Source of the DNA: Zygnema circumcarinatum
Taxonomy: Eukaryota > Streptophyta > Zygnematophyceae > Zygnematales > Zygnemataceae
Assembly: GCA_037447605.1 (NCBI GenBank)
Contig: CM074804.1
Location: 1,484,859-1,528,320 of the forward strand
Direction of reading: 5' to 3'
Length of the DNA stretch: 43,462 nt
The notes below the pieces were generated by a model, which saw nothing but the letters and a program-made list of their open reading frames with translations, did not search any database and had not been told where the DNA came from. A program made the position numbers and the translations under genes. The stretch's first letter is position 1; each line of letters starts with the position of its first letter. Below, piece by piece: positions 1 through 14,420 of the stretch.

Positions 1-90
1 GGGGAGGTGGGAGGGTGGAGGTGGAAGGTGGGAGGGTGGAGGTGGAAGGTGGGAGGTAGGAGGTGGGAGTGGAGAGGGGAAGGTGAGGGC
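1..90. repeat. GGT/GGA-rich minisatellite
   Basis: Purine-rich tandem repeat with degenerate units like GGTGGGAGGGTGGAG. It probably lies in an intron of the RNF14-type gene read from the minus strand, where it would be a pyrimidine tract. Between about 91 and 289 I see no further exon of that gene. Confidence 0.6.
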
Positions 91-289
91 AGCCAAAACT
101 AAGAGTCTTAGGGAAGAAATGATCCCCAAAATGACCTTAAAACGCATCAACTCCCCTGCTGAACACTAAAAATGCCACGGACAACAGTACCGTGATAGTA
201 AACCCTTCACCATTCCTTTTCCTTCCTTTTCATTCCCTTTCCCCTTCTCCTCTCGGAGCTCAACCTCCTCCTTCAGTCGCCCTCCTCAC

Positions 290-548
290 CATGAGCACTT
301 TCCGGCGCGTCTCTGCGTCCAAGCAGGGCCTGCCCGCGTGCCACGTGGCCCTGCAGAGGCCGCAAAAGACAAAGTAGCAGTTCGCGCACTGCGCGCAGCT
401 GTCCCCGTCCTCCACGCAGGGGGCGGAGCAGCGCGGACAGTAGGAGAGGTCGGCCATGGCGTCCAGGGAGCGCTGGAGAGTGAGAGCATCCCACCGGGAG
501 AAGGCTGCCTCAGGGAGGAGTTCACGCAACAGGCCTGGGAGAGTGGGG

Positions 549-625
<77 letters not shown>

Positions 626-2483
626 GAAAAGAGAGAGAGTGAGAGAGAGAGAGGAGAGAGGAGAGAGGGTGATAGTGGACTTCAGTGGGGTGGAAAACGG
701 GGATTTTGGGGTGAAGGAGGGTGAGGTGGGGAATGGAAGGTGTAGGGAAGGGGCGTTTGGGTTCAAGGAAGGAGAAGCTCTCTTCCTTCCTTGCTCCCTC
801 CCCCTTTTCTTCTCTTTCTCTGCCTTTCCTCTCTCTTCTCGCCCCTCTCCCTCCCTCACCCACTCCCTCTCCCATGCACACTGTCGCTCCCTCCGTTGCT
901 CTCTCTCTCTCTCTCCCCCGCCCACTCCAAACCTCACCTGGGGGAAGGGCCCCTCTGCAGGAAGTGTCTGGGCAGACAATTTTCGCAATGCTTCCTTCTG
1001 CCACGTGGCACTCCGCAAAGGTGTGCATGCAGCCCCTGCAGAAGTTATGCCCACATGGAATTCGCACAAACTCCGAACCTGGAAATATATCTCATTAGCT
1101 CCATAAGTACAAGCCTTTAGGTGCTAAAAACCTAGAAAATGTCTTATTTCCCACCCCCTTTTTTCGCTATTTTTGTTATTTATTAATATACTGATCTATT
1201 TTACATGCACTTAATGCATGTATCAAGCTGATCAAGACTCACCTTGAAATTCCGAAAAGCAAATGAGGCAGGTGTGCAGCTCCCTCATAAAGCACTCCTC
1301 CTCCTCCGACTTATTCCATCTCATCAGTTTCACGACATCCTCTTCAAACGACTTCATTTCTGAAACTGCTCGAAATCCCTGATTTTTCTCAACAAAATTG
1401 GGCCTATTTTCAACATAGGGTCCCAGCTCTAAATCATTTCCAATTTTCAAAAATGTTAAACATTCTCTGCTTAACCAGTCCACCCAAGTGAAAACTATCA
1501 CTTGCCCCTCTCCCTGCTCCTCCCACAGCCTCTGAAGCCTCTCACAAAGTTTCACGATTATTTCATGACTTAGCCAAAAACACGAAAGCTGAAAGCGAGG
1601 GGGCGAATGCGACGGATAATCGGACGGAAGAACGCATAGAAGGTGCATGGGAGGGAGGTGTTTAACGGTAACGGAACGGAGTTCTTGGGGCAGCATAGAT
1701 TCCGGCGGCGATGTTTCCGCTGAAACGGAAGTAAGATTTGCTTCAGTATTGAGATTTGGAACCTCGTTTGGGGTTTTGGAGGGGGGGTCATCAGAGGAAG
1801 GGTTCAGGGAGGAGGAGGAGGAGGAGGAGGAGGAGAGCCTGGTCACAATTTGCAGGGGGTCAAGGACTTCTATATGTACAGAGACCTGCCGGGTATAAAG
1901 AAGAGAGAATAAGATGGTTAGTTCTATTAAACAGTAAAAAGTATAAACGGACATTTTGAACCATTAGTTGTTAGCTGTTAGTCATTAACTGTTCGTTACT
2001 AGCCATGCTTCAAAAATACTGGCTATATTCAGCAGATTCTATTGGGTTAAGAGTTGGAAGAACAGAAGAAGCGGCAGAATCTTCTCTACTTTTTTGAAGG
2101 GGAGAATAAATTCCTCTTACAGCAAAGACAAGGGGATAGTCGGCGGGTTGTTTCAAAAGACGGAAATCGTCAGCATATATCGCCTTTAAAGCCTCCACCT
2201 GAACCGAAAATGCAAAAATATTTTAAGAAAACTTTCTAAAATCAATAAAAACAAGACATTAACATTAACCAATAACCTTTTTAAAAAATCATACTTTGTT
2301 TCACATTTTAAGCGCTAATACCTCGTACTCCTGCTCCTGCTCGTTCCGCTCTCTTTCCTCCGCAGAGACCAAAGCCTCTACTCCGCCCGCCACGTGTACA
2401 AGAAACGACTCCACCTCCTCCGTCATGGCCGCATCACCTTCAGCTCCGCCATGGCTTCCCGAGGCAGCCATGGACAAGGCCAT
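290..2483 (-). CDS. RNF14-type RBR E3 ubiquitin ligase, 3' end outside window
   Basis: RING-between-RING E3 ligase; such enzymes take ubiquitin from E2 onto a RING2 cysteine before transfer to substrate. Five exons on the minus strand keep phase: 2322-2483, 2121-2198, 1243-1885, 938-1078, 290-534 (423 codons). The start is the first in-frame ATG after an upstream TGA. Residues ~48-200 form an RWD domain: EALKAIYADDF, then YPSHSPP, the family's YPxxxPP-type signature. RING1 starts near Cys286 (CLIC, later CGHNFCRGC, ending CPDTSC). The IBR follows (YCPRC, CAQC, CGLC, WHAGRPC). Exon 5 ends at ATG before GTGAGG, so RING2 with its catalytic Cys must lie beyond the left edge. Domain order matches RNF14/ARA54. 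A serine-rich insertion of about 45 residues interrupts the RWD. The intron between the RING1 and IBR exons is CT-rich on the sense strand. Family assignment is secure; orthology to RNF14 is inferred from the RWD. Confidence 0.88.
550..665. repeat. (GA)n microsatellite in RNF14-type intron
   Basis: Nearly pure GA run with a few interruptions. It is CT on the sense strand and lies just upstream of the acceptor of the IBR exon (exon start 534). It could serve as an oversized polypyrimidine tract. Confidence 0.85.
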
Positions 2484-3426
2484 GGCCACGGCCAAGGCGG
2501 CGCCCTTCCCTCCAAAGAAAGATCACCTCGTAGAATCCCTCCTTATACTCACTTCAAAACCCTAAATCCTCCCTGAACCCTAACATCCGCGTCCTGAACC
2601 TCCCTGAGTCCCAGAACCCTGAAGGCCGCTCGGGATTCAGGGACAACGAAAGGAGCTAAAGCGCAGCTGAAAGCGCGGCCATGGAAGCACTGCTCCTTCC
2701 TCCGATCGTCTGAAGCTCTCCCTGCTCTCTCCTGGGCTCCTCCCGGTGCCGCCATCCATGGCTGCCGCGGGACGCCTTTCGTAGGGGGAGGGGACCGCCA
2801 TAGCGTGCTGAGCTCGCAGAGAGAAGCGCTTGTGGACTGCCAGGAGGAGTCCCGGACCTGTTGACTCACAGGCCGTACACTAATGGATGGTACGGCCTAC
2901 GGAGGTCAACTTACAGTATGCATTGAACCGTCCGACCGTTCACAAAACGCCAAAGGACGATTGTAAAAGCACGACTGATGGCCAAAGAATCGAAAAGTCT
3001 ATTTACACACCCTTTTGGCTAGATGCACGCCTTCTTTCGCAGTTTAACTAGTTTTCAGTGTTTTTTTTAAAAGGTGCGTATCTAGCCAAAAAGGGTGTGT
3101 AGATAACAAATTCACTAATGTATCCTTTCATCATGAAAAGATGACGTCGGCGAGTTTCAAACTTTGCGCAGAGTAGAAAACTCGGTTCGCGGGGAGGCGG
3201 CCCAGACCGTACGGACGGACAGCTGGCGCGCTGAGAGGGCTCGGGCTTCGCAGGGTTCAAGGCGTCCTTTTCAGCGTTCAGGGCCGTACGGACGGCGGGC
3301 CTCTCGCTAGTGAGACCGACCTTCCTTGGACTTTTTCTTTTTTTTGAATTGAGAGGCGCAGGGTGTGATTTTGGGGTTCAGAGCCCATTTTTTTTTTCTA
3401 ATTTCAATTTAGGCCCCATCGAAGCC
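2484..3426. promoter_or_regulatory. Divergent promoter region, RNF14-type / PSMG2
   Basis: The two genes start back to back about 940 bp apart, so both promoters must lie here. I see two perfect CCGTACGG octamers (3207-3214, 3284-3291), a related GGTACGGCC near 2890, and a fold-back sequence at 3001-3104. No TATA box was recognised. The limits are set only by the two start codons. Confidence 0.55.
3001..3104. repeat. Fold-back (MITE-like) element in the divergent promoter
   Basis: Left arm 3001-3033 and right arm 3071-3104 are imperfect inverted repeats of about 33 bp. They share the cores ACACACCCTTTT and GGCTAGAT and are separated by ~37 bp. Structure alone suggests a small non-autonomous hairpin element. 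No target-site duplication was established. Confidence 0.6.
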
Positions 3427-7171
<3,745 letters not shown>

Positions 7172-8244
7172 AGGGAGAAAAAATAGAAAAAAAAAAAAAA
7201 TGCAAAGTGGAAAATTGAGTATGGTAAATAGTGTTGTTTTTGCAAGATTTGTATGATATTTTTTTTGACTTGTATCCATTTGTCAAAAAAAGAAAGGGGG
7301 GGGGGGAGGGGGAATTTTTGTTACCAAACTAAGAAGGCGTGTAGGGTTCTTCCTATGGTGTAAGAGGAGATTAAAGCTTTAGAGTGTCTGTGTGCGTCTC
7401 CCTCTCTCTCTATCTCTCTCTCTCGCTCTTTCTCTCTCCCCTCCCTCTCTCTCCTCTCTCCCGTCGAGTCGCCTGCACAGAATTTGGCGGACAAAAGGCT
7501 TTCGGCGGACGGACAGTTCTGCACTGCGAGCGAAAATAGACCCACTGCGAGCCACCCGTCTTTGCTAAAAAAGAATAATTATAGTGGACAATATGATATG
7601 TGATTGAGCCACCGCAGAAAACATGCCTAGGAAGAGACACGTAGAGCTGTTGGCATTTTGCAGCTAAATGTTCGCAGTTTGTTATGACAGAAACTGCTTT
7701 CCTAAGGAAAATTAAACTAACTGCCAACAAAATTGTTTTGCCATCAAAGCCTGACGTGGTTTTCCTTCACTTTCATATGAAAGAGGCGCAGTCGGTCCTC
7801 CCTCTCGTCCCTTCCCCCCTCTCGCCAATCCTTCCTGCCATCCTGCAGCTCTGCACTTTCAGCTCCTTCCTTCTCTATGTCCAAGAAGCCGCCTCCTGCT
7901 CATGTCCTAAAAGCACTGACAATCCTAATACATTTAAGAAAAGAAACCTTCTATTTATTTTTGAAGTAAGATAATTATTATTTAAAGACGCATTTATAGA
8001 TCCATAAATTCCCGCATTTCGCGTAGAAAAATAGACGACGACGACATAGACATAGTCATAGACATAGACATAGACGTTCCTAAAAATGCACATGTTCCGT
8101 GTACCAAGAGGCCAATACATGTAGGAAAAAAGGAAACAGACAGTACAGGTGAAAAAAAAGCGAACCCTTTAGGCCACGTAGTCAAAGCTAGTCTAATCAG
8201 AAGTAGTCAAGATCGGCCAACTTCAAGTAGCTACTTCTTCACTC
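7172..8244. other. Intergenic, between convergent genes
   Basis: Space between the PSMG2 stop and the stop of the next, minus-strand gene. It holds a CT-rich patch (7398-7460), A and G homopolymers, and a hexanucleotide (CATAGA) microsatellite at about 8044-8080. I see no coding sequence that I can support. Confidence 0.6.
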
Positions 8245-9493
8245 TCAACTCTGCTTAGGAAAGTATCTCTGGGCGAGATGGTAGACAAATTCTTTATCGT
8301 CTTGTATGGGAGCCTTCTTAAACTTCTTCTTTCCTGTGGTTGAAGGAGGGGAAGATGCCTTTGTCTCTATTTCAGGGACTTCTTTTTTGTTGCATGAGGT
8401 GTTGATGTGATTCTTCTGCTTGAGCCATCTCAGAGTCATCTTCATTTGGGTCTTGCTCTTCATACCGGCGGCCTGCACTTTTCCCGGGGGAGTTATTAGA
8501 AAAGCGAAGTTTGTAGGGGGTACAGTAAAGGGTCTTTCGGGATCGCAAAGAAAGATTACTGCAATAGGGCTTCAGGAGGGTTCAGGAGCTTCAAGCACGT
8601 AGGGAGAGGAGGCTTGAGAGCTACGAATCCTCTCATACTAAAAAGAGAACCAGAAGGAGACCTGAAAATACGGAGGCGGTTAAGGGAGACCGGGAGAGAA
8701 GGCGACTTTGATAGAATACACAATAAGGCACATAGAAGCAGTTCAATGTTAATGTCATGTTAGGATAGTTATCTGAGGGCGAAATTTTGCATTTCAGGCG
8801 AAGATTCGAGGACTTCAGGGACACTCTTTTTCACTGAGCCAAAGTCAGATGCATAAAAAAGCGGAATCTTTGCCCAATTCTGCTTCATGCCGCTATCTCC
8901 TCTCTTCCACTTTCCTCTGCTCACCCTAGCCCCCTTCTTCTACCCCCCCCTCTCCCCCTCACTCCGGTTCTTCCTCTCTTCTCCTTGACTCTTACATCCC
9001 TTCCTCTCACCTCCCTTCCCTCTCTCTCTCCCCATCCACTCCTTCCATTTCCGACTCTGCATCTTCCAGCTCTTTCCCTATCCCCCTTCCAATTCCCCTC
9101 TATCCCTCACTGACTCTTCCTCCCTCCCTCTCATTTCCTTCCCCCCCACTCTCTCCTCCTCCCCTCTCTCATCCTCACTCTGACTGCCTCTCCCTCCCTG
9201 ACCTCCTTTCCCCTCCCTCGTCCCTCTCTCTCACTCCCTTCCCTTCCCCTCCCTCTGCCCTCCCTCTCACTCCCTCCCATCCCGCCCCGGCCCTCCTATG
9301 AACTCTCCCTGTCTCTCTCCCACCCCACCCCGCCCCTCTCCCTCTCTCTCACCTCCGCATGCTGCCATATGTCATGCTTGTTCAGCGTGCCGTGCTGCTT
9401 CAGAATCTTCACAATCACCGCCGCCGGTCCAATCTCCGCCGCCTCTCCGGTGTGCGCTTCGCGCACTGCGAGCCGCACCAAGGACCGAAACAT
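8245..9493 (-). CDS. Small two-exon protein of unknown function
   Basis: Not recognised. Two exons, 9353-9493 and 8245-8472, join in phase 0 through good signals (GAG before GTGAGAG; GTGCAG before GCC), giving 122 aa. The start is the ATG at 9493, after the in-frame N-terminus MFRSLVRLAVREA, which is amphipathic and could target the protein to an organelle. Residues ~25-70 look like a helix-turn-helix or winged-helix fold (VKILKQHGTLNKHDIWQ, then KSKTQMKMTLRWLKQKN). The C-terminal part is Lys/Pro/Ser-rich and ends YHLAQRYFPKQS. A mitochondrial ribosome or other organellar role would fit the size and N-terminus, but that is a guess. The 880-bp intron is pyrimidine-rich on the plus strand, so purine-rich in the transcript. 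Confidence 0.6.
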
Positions 9494-9876
9494 AGCGCCC
9501 CTGTCGACGATTTTAGGGTTCAGGGACAACGCTCAGGGATGCTGCAAAACCCTAAGAGCCCTGCACACTCTAAACATGCGAAAATTCCAGCCCAAGTCCA
9601 AGCGAATGGAGGAGCTGAAAGTCATAGAGGGGTGCGAATTGACGATTCTTTTTCTAAGGCGGAGAGGGAAAGGCTCTCATAGGCGTTTTGCAGAAGCGGC
9701 CATGGCGAATAAGAGAGGGAGAGATAGGAACGGTGGTGTGAGAGAGAGGGGGAGGGAGCGGGAGAGTTCTGGAGCAACGCAAACCCTAATCGGCGGCGAC
9801 GAATGCGGCCGCGGAGGCGTTTTCGGTTTCTAGTTTTCGGTTTTTTGCCGTCGCCGCCGTACGGTAAACCGAGAAT
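9494..9876. other. Intergenic / promoter side of the small gene
   Basis: Region upstream of the small minus-strand gene. A plus-strand reading frame starting at 9702 (MANKRGRDRNGG, 43 codons) sits in a GCCATGG context, but it is Arg/Gly-rich and unrecognised, so it is not called. A CCGTACGG octamer lies at 9857-9864. Confidence 0.45.
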
Positions 9877-10562
9877 TAGGGGGAGTCAGACTTAGACCAG
9901 CGCCAAATCAATTCAGAAAGCCCCCGACCCTAATTCCGCGTTGTACGGCAGCCCAATTCCGCGAAAAGTGGACGTTCGACAGGCTCGGGCGTCACGAATT
10001 CCAGAGAGCAATTATTTTGCCTCCGTATCTCCGGGCCAAGTCTGACTCCCCCCTTTTCGCCCCCCCGCGCTCCCTCCGCCGCCTGCCGCCCGCCGCCCTC
10101 CGTTTTGTCGCTACGCGCGTCACCACCGCGCGAGCGGCGTCCCGCCGCGGCGCCTCGCGCCCGCCGCCTGCCCGCCTGCTCGCTCGCTGCGAGCTCATAT
10201 CAGCTCGGGTTTAGGGTTTAGGGCTCCTCCCTCGCCATGGCCGAGCTATCCTTGCAGCGGAACGAGCAGAGCGTCCTCTCGCCTCACCCCAGTGAACGGT
10301 GAGCGGTGTGCCGTCGACCACGGCAAGAGCGCGATCGGTTTATGGGGACGACGGCGGACTTGAGCAGCGGTGAGTCCTTGCCCTTGCCCCTGCCTCCCTT
10401 ACCCTTGCCCCTGCCTCCCGTGCCCTTGCACCTGCCTCCCTTGCCCTTGCCTCTGCACCTGCCTTCCCTGCCCTTCCCCCTGCCTCCCTTTCCCTTGCCC
10501 CTGCCTCCTGTGCTCTTGCACCTGCCCCTGCCTCCCTCGCCTTTGCTCATGCATCCTTTGTC

Positions 10563-11520
10563 TCCCTTGGTGCTCTTTTTGCTACTGCTGCTGTTGCTGC
10601 TTTTTATGCTGCTGTTGTTGATGTTGCTCCTGCTTCTTATGCTGTTGCTTTTTTTGCTCTTGGTTTTTTTGCTGCTGCTGCTGCCTCTTCTTCTTCATCT
10701 GCTGTTTCTGCTGTTGTTGTTGTGCTGCTGCCGCTGCTACTGCTGTTGATACTGTTTCTGCTGCTACATCTCCTGCTGCTGCAGTTGATGTTGCTGTTGC
10801 TTTTTTTGCTCTTGGTTTTTTTGCTGCTGCTGCTGCCTCTTCTTCTTCATCTGCTGTTTTTGCTGTTGTTGTTGTGCTGCTGCCGCTGCTACTGCTGTTG
10901 CTGCTGTTTCTGCTGCTACTGCTGCAGCTCTAGTCGCTTCTTATCCTGCTGCTACTGCTACAGCTCCTGCTGCTACTGTTGCTACTGTTGCTGCTGTTGT
11001 TGCTATTGCTGCTGTTACTGCTGTTGTTGTGTTGCTGCTGCTGTTGCTGCTGTTTCTGCTGCTGCTGCTGCTGTTGCTGCTGTTGCTGCTGTTGTTGCTT
11101 TTTTTGCTCTTGGTTTTTTTGCTGCTGCTGCTGCCTCTTCTTCTTCATCTGCTGTTTTTGGTGTTGTTGTTGTGCTGCTGCCGCTGCTACTGCTGTTGCT
11201 GCTGTTTCTGCTGCTGCTGCTGCAACTCTAGTCGCTTCTTATCCTGCTGCTACTGCTACAGCTCCTGCTGCTACTGTTGCTACTGTTGCTGCTGTTGTTG
11301 CTATTGGTGTTGTTACTGCTGTTGTTGCTATTGTTGTTCCCGTTGCTGCTGCTGGTGTTGCTGTTGTTGCTACTGTTGTTCCCGTTGCTGCTCCTGTTGC
11401 TGCTTCTTTTTCTGTTGCTATTGCTATTTGTTGTTACTCTTGCTGCTGCTGTTTATGCTGCTGCTATTGTTGATGCTGCTGCTGCTTCTTTTTGTGGTGT
11501 TGCTTTTTCTGCTTTCGCTT
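10563..11520. repeat. CTG/CTT/GTT-rich array, left arm
   Basis: Degenerate trinucleotide DNA rich in GCTGCT and GTTGTT with higher-order repeats. The phrase GCTCTTGGTTTTTTTGCTG recurs near 10655, 10806 and 11107 (spacings about 151 and 301). TCTAGTCGCTTCTTATCC recurs near 10928 and 11228. Long Leu/Cys/Ala-only reading frames here are by-products of the repeat. Confidence 0.9.
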
Positions 11521-11777
11521 TTATGTTGTTACTGCTGCAGCAAAATTTTATTATTTTTTGGATGCTGCATTTGGTATTCTGCATTCTGCATTCCTCATTT
11601 CGCATTCCTTATTCCGCATTTTGCCTCCCTTGCCCATGCCCTAGCCTCCTTTGCCTTTGCCCCTTGCTGTGTTGCCCTTGCCTCTGTCTTCCCTTCCTTT
11701 TGCTTGTGCCTCCCGTTCCTTCGCTTATGCCATTGCTACGTATATGAGTGTGTGCTATTCCTCCCCTTCCCCATTAA

Positions 11778-11848
11778 GTCAAAGTGGCGGATTGGTTACG
11801 CAACTGTTGCAAAACAGTCATAAAGGGGTTCAAATCCCCTCTTTGACT
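11778..11848 (+). tRNA. tRNA-Cys(GCA)-like copy 1
   Basis: Acceptor GTCAAAG pairs fully with CTTTGAC. D arm is GCG / GATTGGTTA / CGC, with the box A-like TGGCGGATTGG. Anticodon stem is ACTGT/ACAGT around TGCAAA, a 6-nt loop one shorter than normal but with GCA in place. T arm is AGGGG / TTCAAAT / CCCCT, a box B-like sequence. Folding is otherwise canonical. A T run about 30 nt downstream could end Pol III transcription. It may be a real tRNA, an organelle-derived copy, or the head of a SINE-like unit. Confidence 0.6.
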
Positions 11849-12180
11849 TGTAGTGTTTATTCATTCTTCTATTTTTATTTATTTAAAGTTTTTGTCTATT
11901 TGCTTCATATACCAAACATATGTTGTTATTTTTTCTAGTTGTTTTTATTCTATCTATCCATTCATTATTCTATATATTATTCTATCTGCTTCTGCTGCTG
12001 CTATTGCTGTCGCAGCATGCTTTTTTTTTGCTGTTACATTCTGCATTCCGCATTCCCTATTTGGCATTCCGCATTCCGCATTCTGCATTCTGCCTCCCTC
12101 GCCTCAGTCTACCGCCTCCAGTTCCTTTGCCTATGGTTGTGTTGTGTATGAGTGTATGTTATTCCTCCCCTTCCAATTAA

Positions 12181-12251
12181 GTCGAAGTGGTGGATTGGTT
12201 ACACAACTATTGCAAAACAGTAATAAAAGGGTTCAAATTCCCTCTTCGACT
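12181..12251 (+). tRNA. tRNA-Cys(GCA)-like copy 2
   Basis: Same unit, about 403 bp after copy 1. Acceptor GTCGAAG/CTTCGAC changes one base pair on both sides relative to copy 1. The D stem GTG/CAC also changes on both sides (copy 1 has GCG/CGC). The anticodon stem ACTAT/ACAGT has one mismatch and the T stem is weakened (AAGGG/TCCCT), so this copy may be less stable. The GCA anticodon is kept in a 6-nt loop. Confidence 0.5.
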
Positions 12252-12355
12252 TGTAGTGTTTATTCTATTTTTATTCATTTATAGTTTTTGTGTTTTTGCT
12301 TCATATGTCAAATATTTGTTGTTATTTTTTTGTTGTCTTTTTTGCTTTTTACCTT

Positions 12356-12968
12356 TATTTGTTTCAATTGATGAGATTGTATAAATGGTTCTGAATCTTC
12401 CTTGTAGCATACACTACTACTCTTTCTTTGTTGTTATAAAAACACATTAACGCAAATAATTTATGCACATATATACATACACACAAACATATATAAAAAT
12501 ACTTTTTGTGTACAAAATAAAAACCATGTCTCATTATAAAAACTTGTACATTCATTCTCAATTTAGTAAGTACTGGCGTCACTATGACACCCCCCCTGGC
12601 CTCCTTCCCTCCCTCTCTTTGTGCACACACTTTTTTGAGTTCTCCTGTATTCTACTTTAAGCCATTCTAACTGCAAATAATATCATGTTTTAACATTAAA
12701 AGATTTTTTACGCTGCTCCAATAATGTGTAATCTTTGTTCTTCTTGAGAATCTTATATTTGTAATTTTTGTTCTTCTTCTTCATCTTGGATTCGCCTTGC
12801 CTCAGTAAACTCTCATTGTTGTTTCTCCCACTCCAGTCTTTGTCGTTGCATCTTCACTTGAGATTCCACACAAGCCATTACTTTGTGTTTCATTTGTACA
12901 TTCATGGGAGAAGCGTATTCAATGTTCTAAATTGCGCTACAACAACAACCCAATTCAAAGTTTTGAAG
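12356..12968. other. Unique spacer of the fold-back element
   Basis: AT-rich DNA between the two arms, where left-arm and right-arm similarity stops on each side (…TTTTTACC and …CTTTACC). It includes a TA/CA-rich stretch near 12470-12500. No coding sequence, RNA gene or further repeat was recognised. Confidence 0.55.
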
Positions 12969-13084
12969 GAGATGGTAAAGAGCAATAAAAACAACTAAAA
13001 AAAATACCAACAAATGTTTGGCATATAAAGCAAAAACACAAAAACTTTAAATAAATAAAAATAGAAGAATAAAAAAACACTACA

Positions 13085-13163
13085 AGTTGAAGTGGGGATT
13101 TGAACCCCTTTATTACTGTTGCAATGTTTTGCAACGGTTGCGTAACCAATTCGCCACTTTGAC
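13085..13163 (-). tRNA. tRNA-Cys-like copy 3, degenerate
   Basis: 5' acceptor GTCAAAG (type of copy 1) faces 3' CTTCAAC (type of copy 4), so two pairs fail. The anticodon region carries an extra ~8 nt (ATTGCAAC) after TGCAAAAC. The D arm GCG/CGC and the T arm GGGG/TTCAAAT/CCCC are intact. It looks like a chimera or decayed copy; an intron-like insertion is less likely. Confidence 0.45.
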
Positions 13164-13535
13164 TTAATGGGGAGAAGGAGGAATGACATACAATCATACA
13201 CACAACAGTAGCATAAGCAAAGGAATGAGGGGCACAAGCAAAGGCAAGGAAGACAAAGGCAAGGGCAACACAACAAGGGGCAAAGGCAAAGGAGGCTGGG
13301 GCAGGTGCAAGGGAGGCAAAATGCGTATTGCAAAATGCAGCATCAAAAACAAAAAAAAATGAATGCTGCAACAGCAGCAAGAGCAACAGCCGCAGCAGAT
13401 AGGATAAAATATAGAATAAAGAATAGATAGATAGAGTAAAAACAACTAAAAAAAAATAACAACAAATATTTGGCATATGAAGCAAAAACACAAAAAGTTT
13501 AAATAAATAAAAATAGAAAAGTGAATAAACACTAC

Positions 13536-13606
13536 AAGTTGAAGAGGGGATTTGAACCCCTTATTACTGTTTTGCAACAGTTGCGTAACCAATTCGCCAC
13601 TTCAAC
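13536..13606 (-). tRNA. tRNA-Cys(GCA)-like copy 4
   Basis: Acceptor GTTGAAG pairs fully with CTTCAAC and differs from copy 1 at two base pairs, each changed on both strands. D stem is GCG/CGC with loop AATTGGTTA. Anticodon stem is ACTGT/ACAGT around TGCAAA (6 nt). T arm is GGGG/TTCAAAT/CCCC. It lies about 440 bp from copy 3, in inverted orientation to copies 1 and 2. Confidence 0.58.
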
Positions 13607-13869
13607 TTAATAGGGAGAGGGAGGAATGACATACAATCATACACACAACAAAAGCATAAGCAAAGGAACGAGGGGCACAAGGCAAGGAAGACAGAGGCAA
13701 GGGCAACACAACAAGGGGCAAAGGCAAGGGAGGCTGGAGCAGGTGCAAGGGAGGCAGAATGCGGAATGCGGAATGCGGAATGCCGAATGCGGAATGGGGA
13801 ATGCGGAATGCAGAATGCGAAATGCAGCAGCCAAAAAAAAAATGAATGCTGCTGTGCAACAAAAAAAAA

Positions 13870-14420
13870 TAATGAATGCTGTAGCAGCAGCAGCAAGAGC
13901 AGCAACCGCAACAGCAAGAGCAGCAACCGCAACAGCAGCAGCAGCAGCAGGAGGAGCAGGAGTAGGAGTAGGAGCAGCAGCACAGCAACAGCAGCAGCAA
14001 AAAAAGAAGCAGAAGCAATAGAAGCAGAAGCAGTAGAAAAAGCAGCAGCAAAAAAAACAGAAGCAATAAGAGCAACAGCAGAAGCAGAAGCAGCAGCAGC
14101 AGCACCAACAGCAACAACAACAGCAGTAGTAGCAGCAGCACCACCACCAACAGCAACAACAACAGCAGTAGTAGCAGCAGCAGCAGAAAAAAAAGCAGCA
14201 GCAGTAGCAACAGCAGCAGCAGCAGTAACAACAGCAGAAGCAGAAGCAGCAGCCAGCACCAGCAGCAAGAGCAGCAGCAGCAATAGCAGCAGCAGTAGCA
14301 GCAGCAGCAGCAGGAGGAACAACAGCAGCACGAGCAACAGCAGCACAGCAATAGCAACAGCAGCAGAAAAAGAAGCAGCAAAAAAAAAACCAGCAGCAGC
14401 AGCAGCAGTAAGAGCAGCAA
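13870..14420. repeat. CAG/AAG-rich array, right arm
   Basis: Reverse-complement counterpart of the left CTG array, with similar higher-order structure. The flanking sequence through to the CCGCCGTCGTC motif near 14500 matches the left arm's outer end in inverted orientation. Reading frames of Ser/Ala/Gln here are repeat by-products. Confidence 0.9.

Noticed and set aside
10236-10298. Possible first exon MAELSLQRNEQSVLSPHPSE with a GTGAGC donor, after telo-box-like sequence
   Set aside because: Good ATG context and donor, but no downstream exon on the plus strand and it lies within the fold-back element. Kept only as a note.
13626-13830. GCGGAATGCGGAATGC tandem run as a regulatory array
   Set aside because: It is one part of the repeated unit of the fold-back element and has no independent support as a binding-site array.
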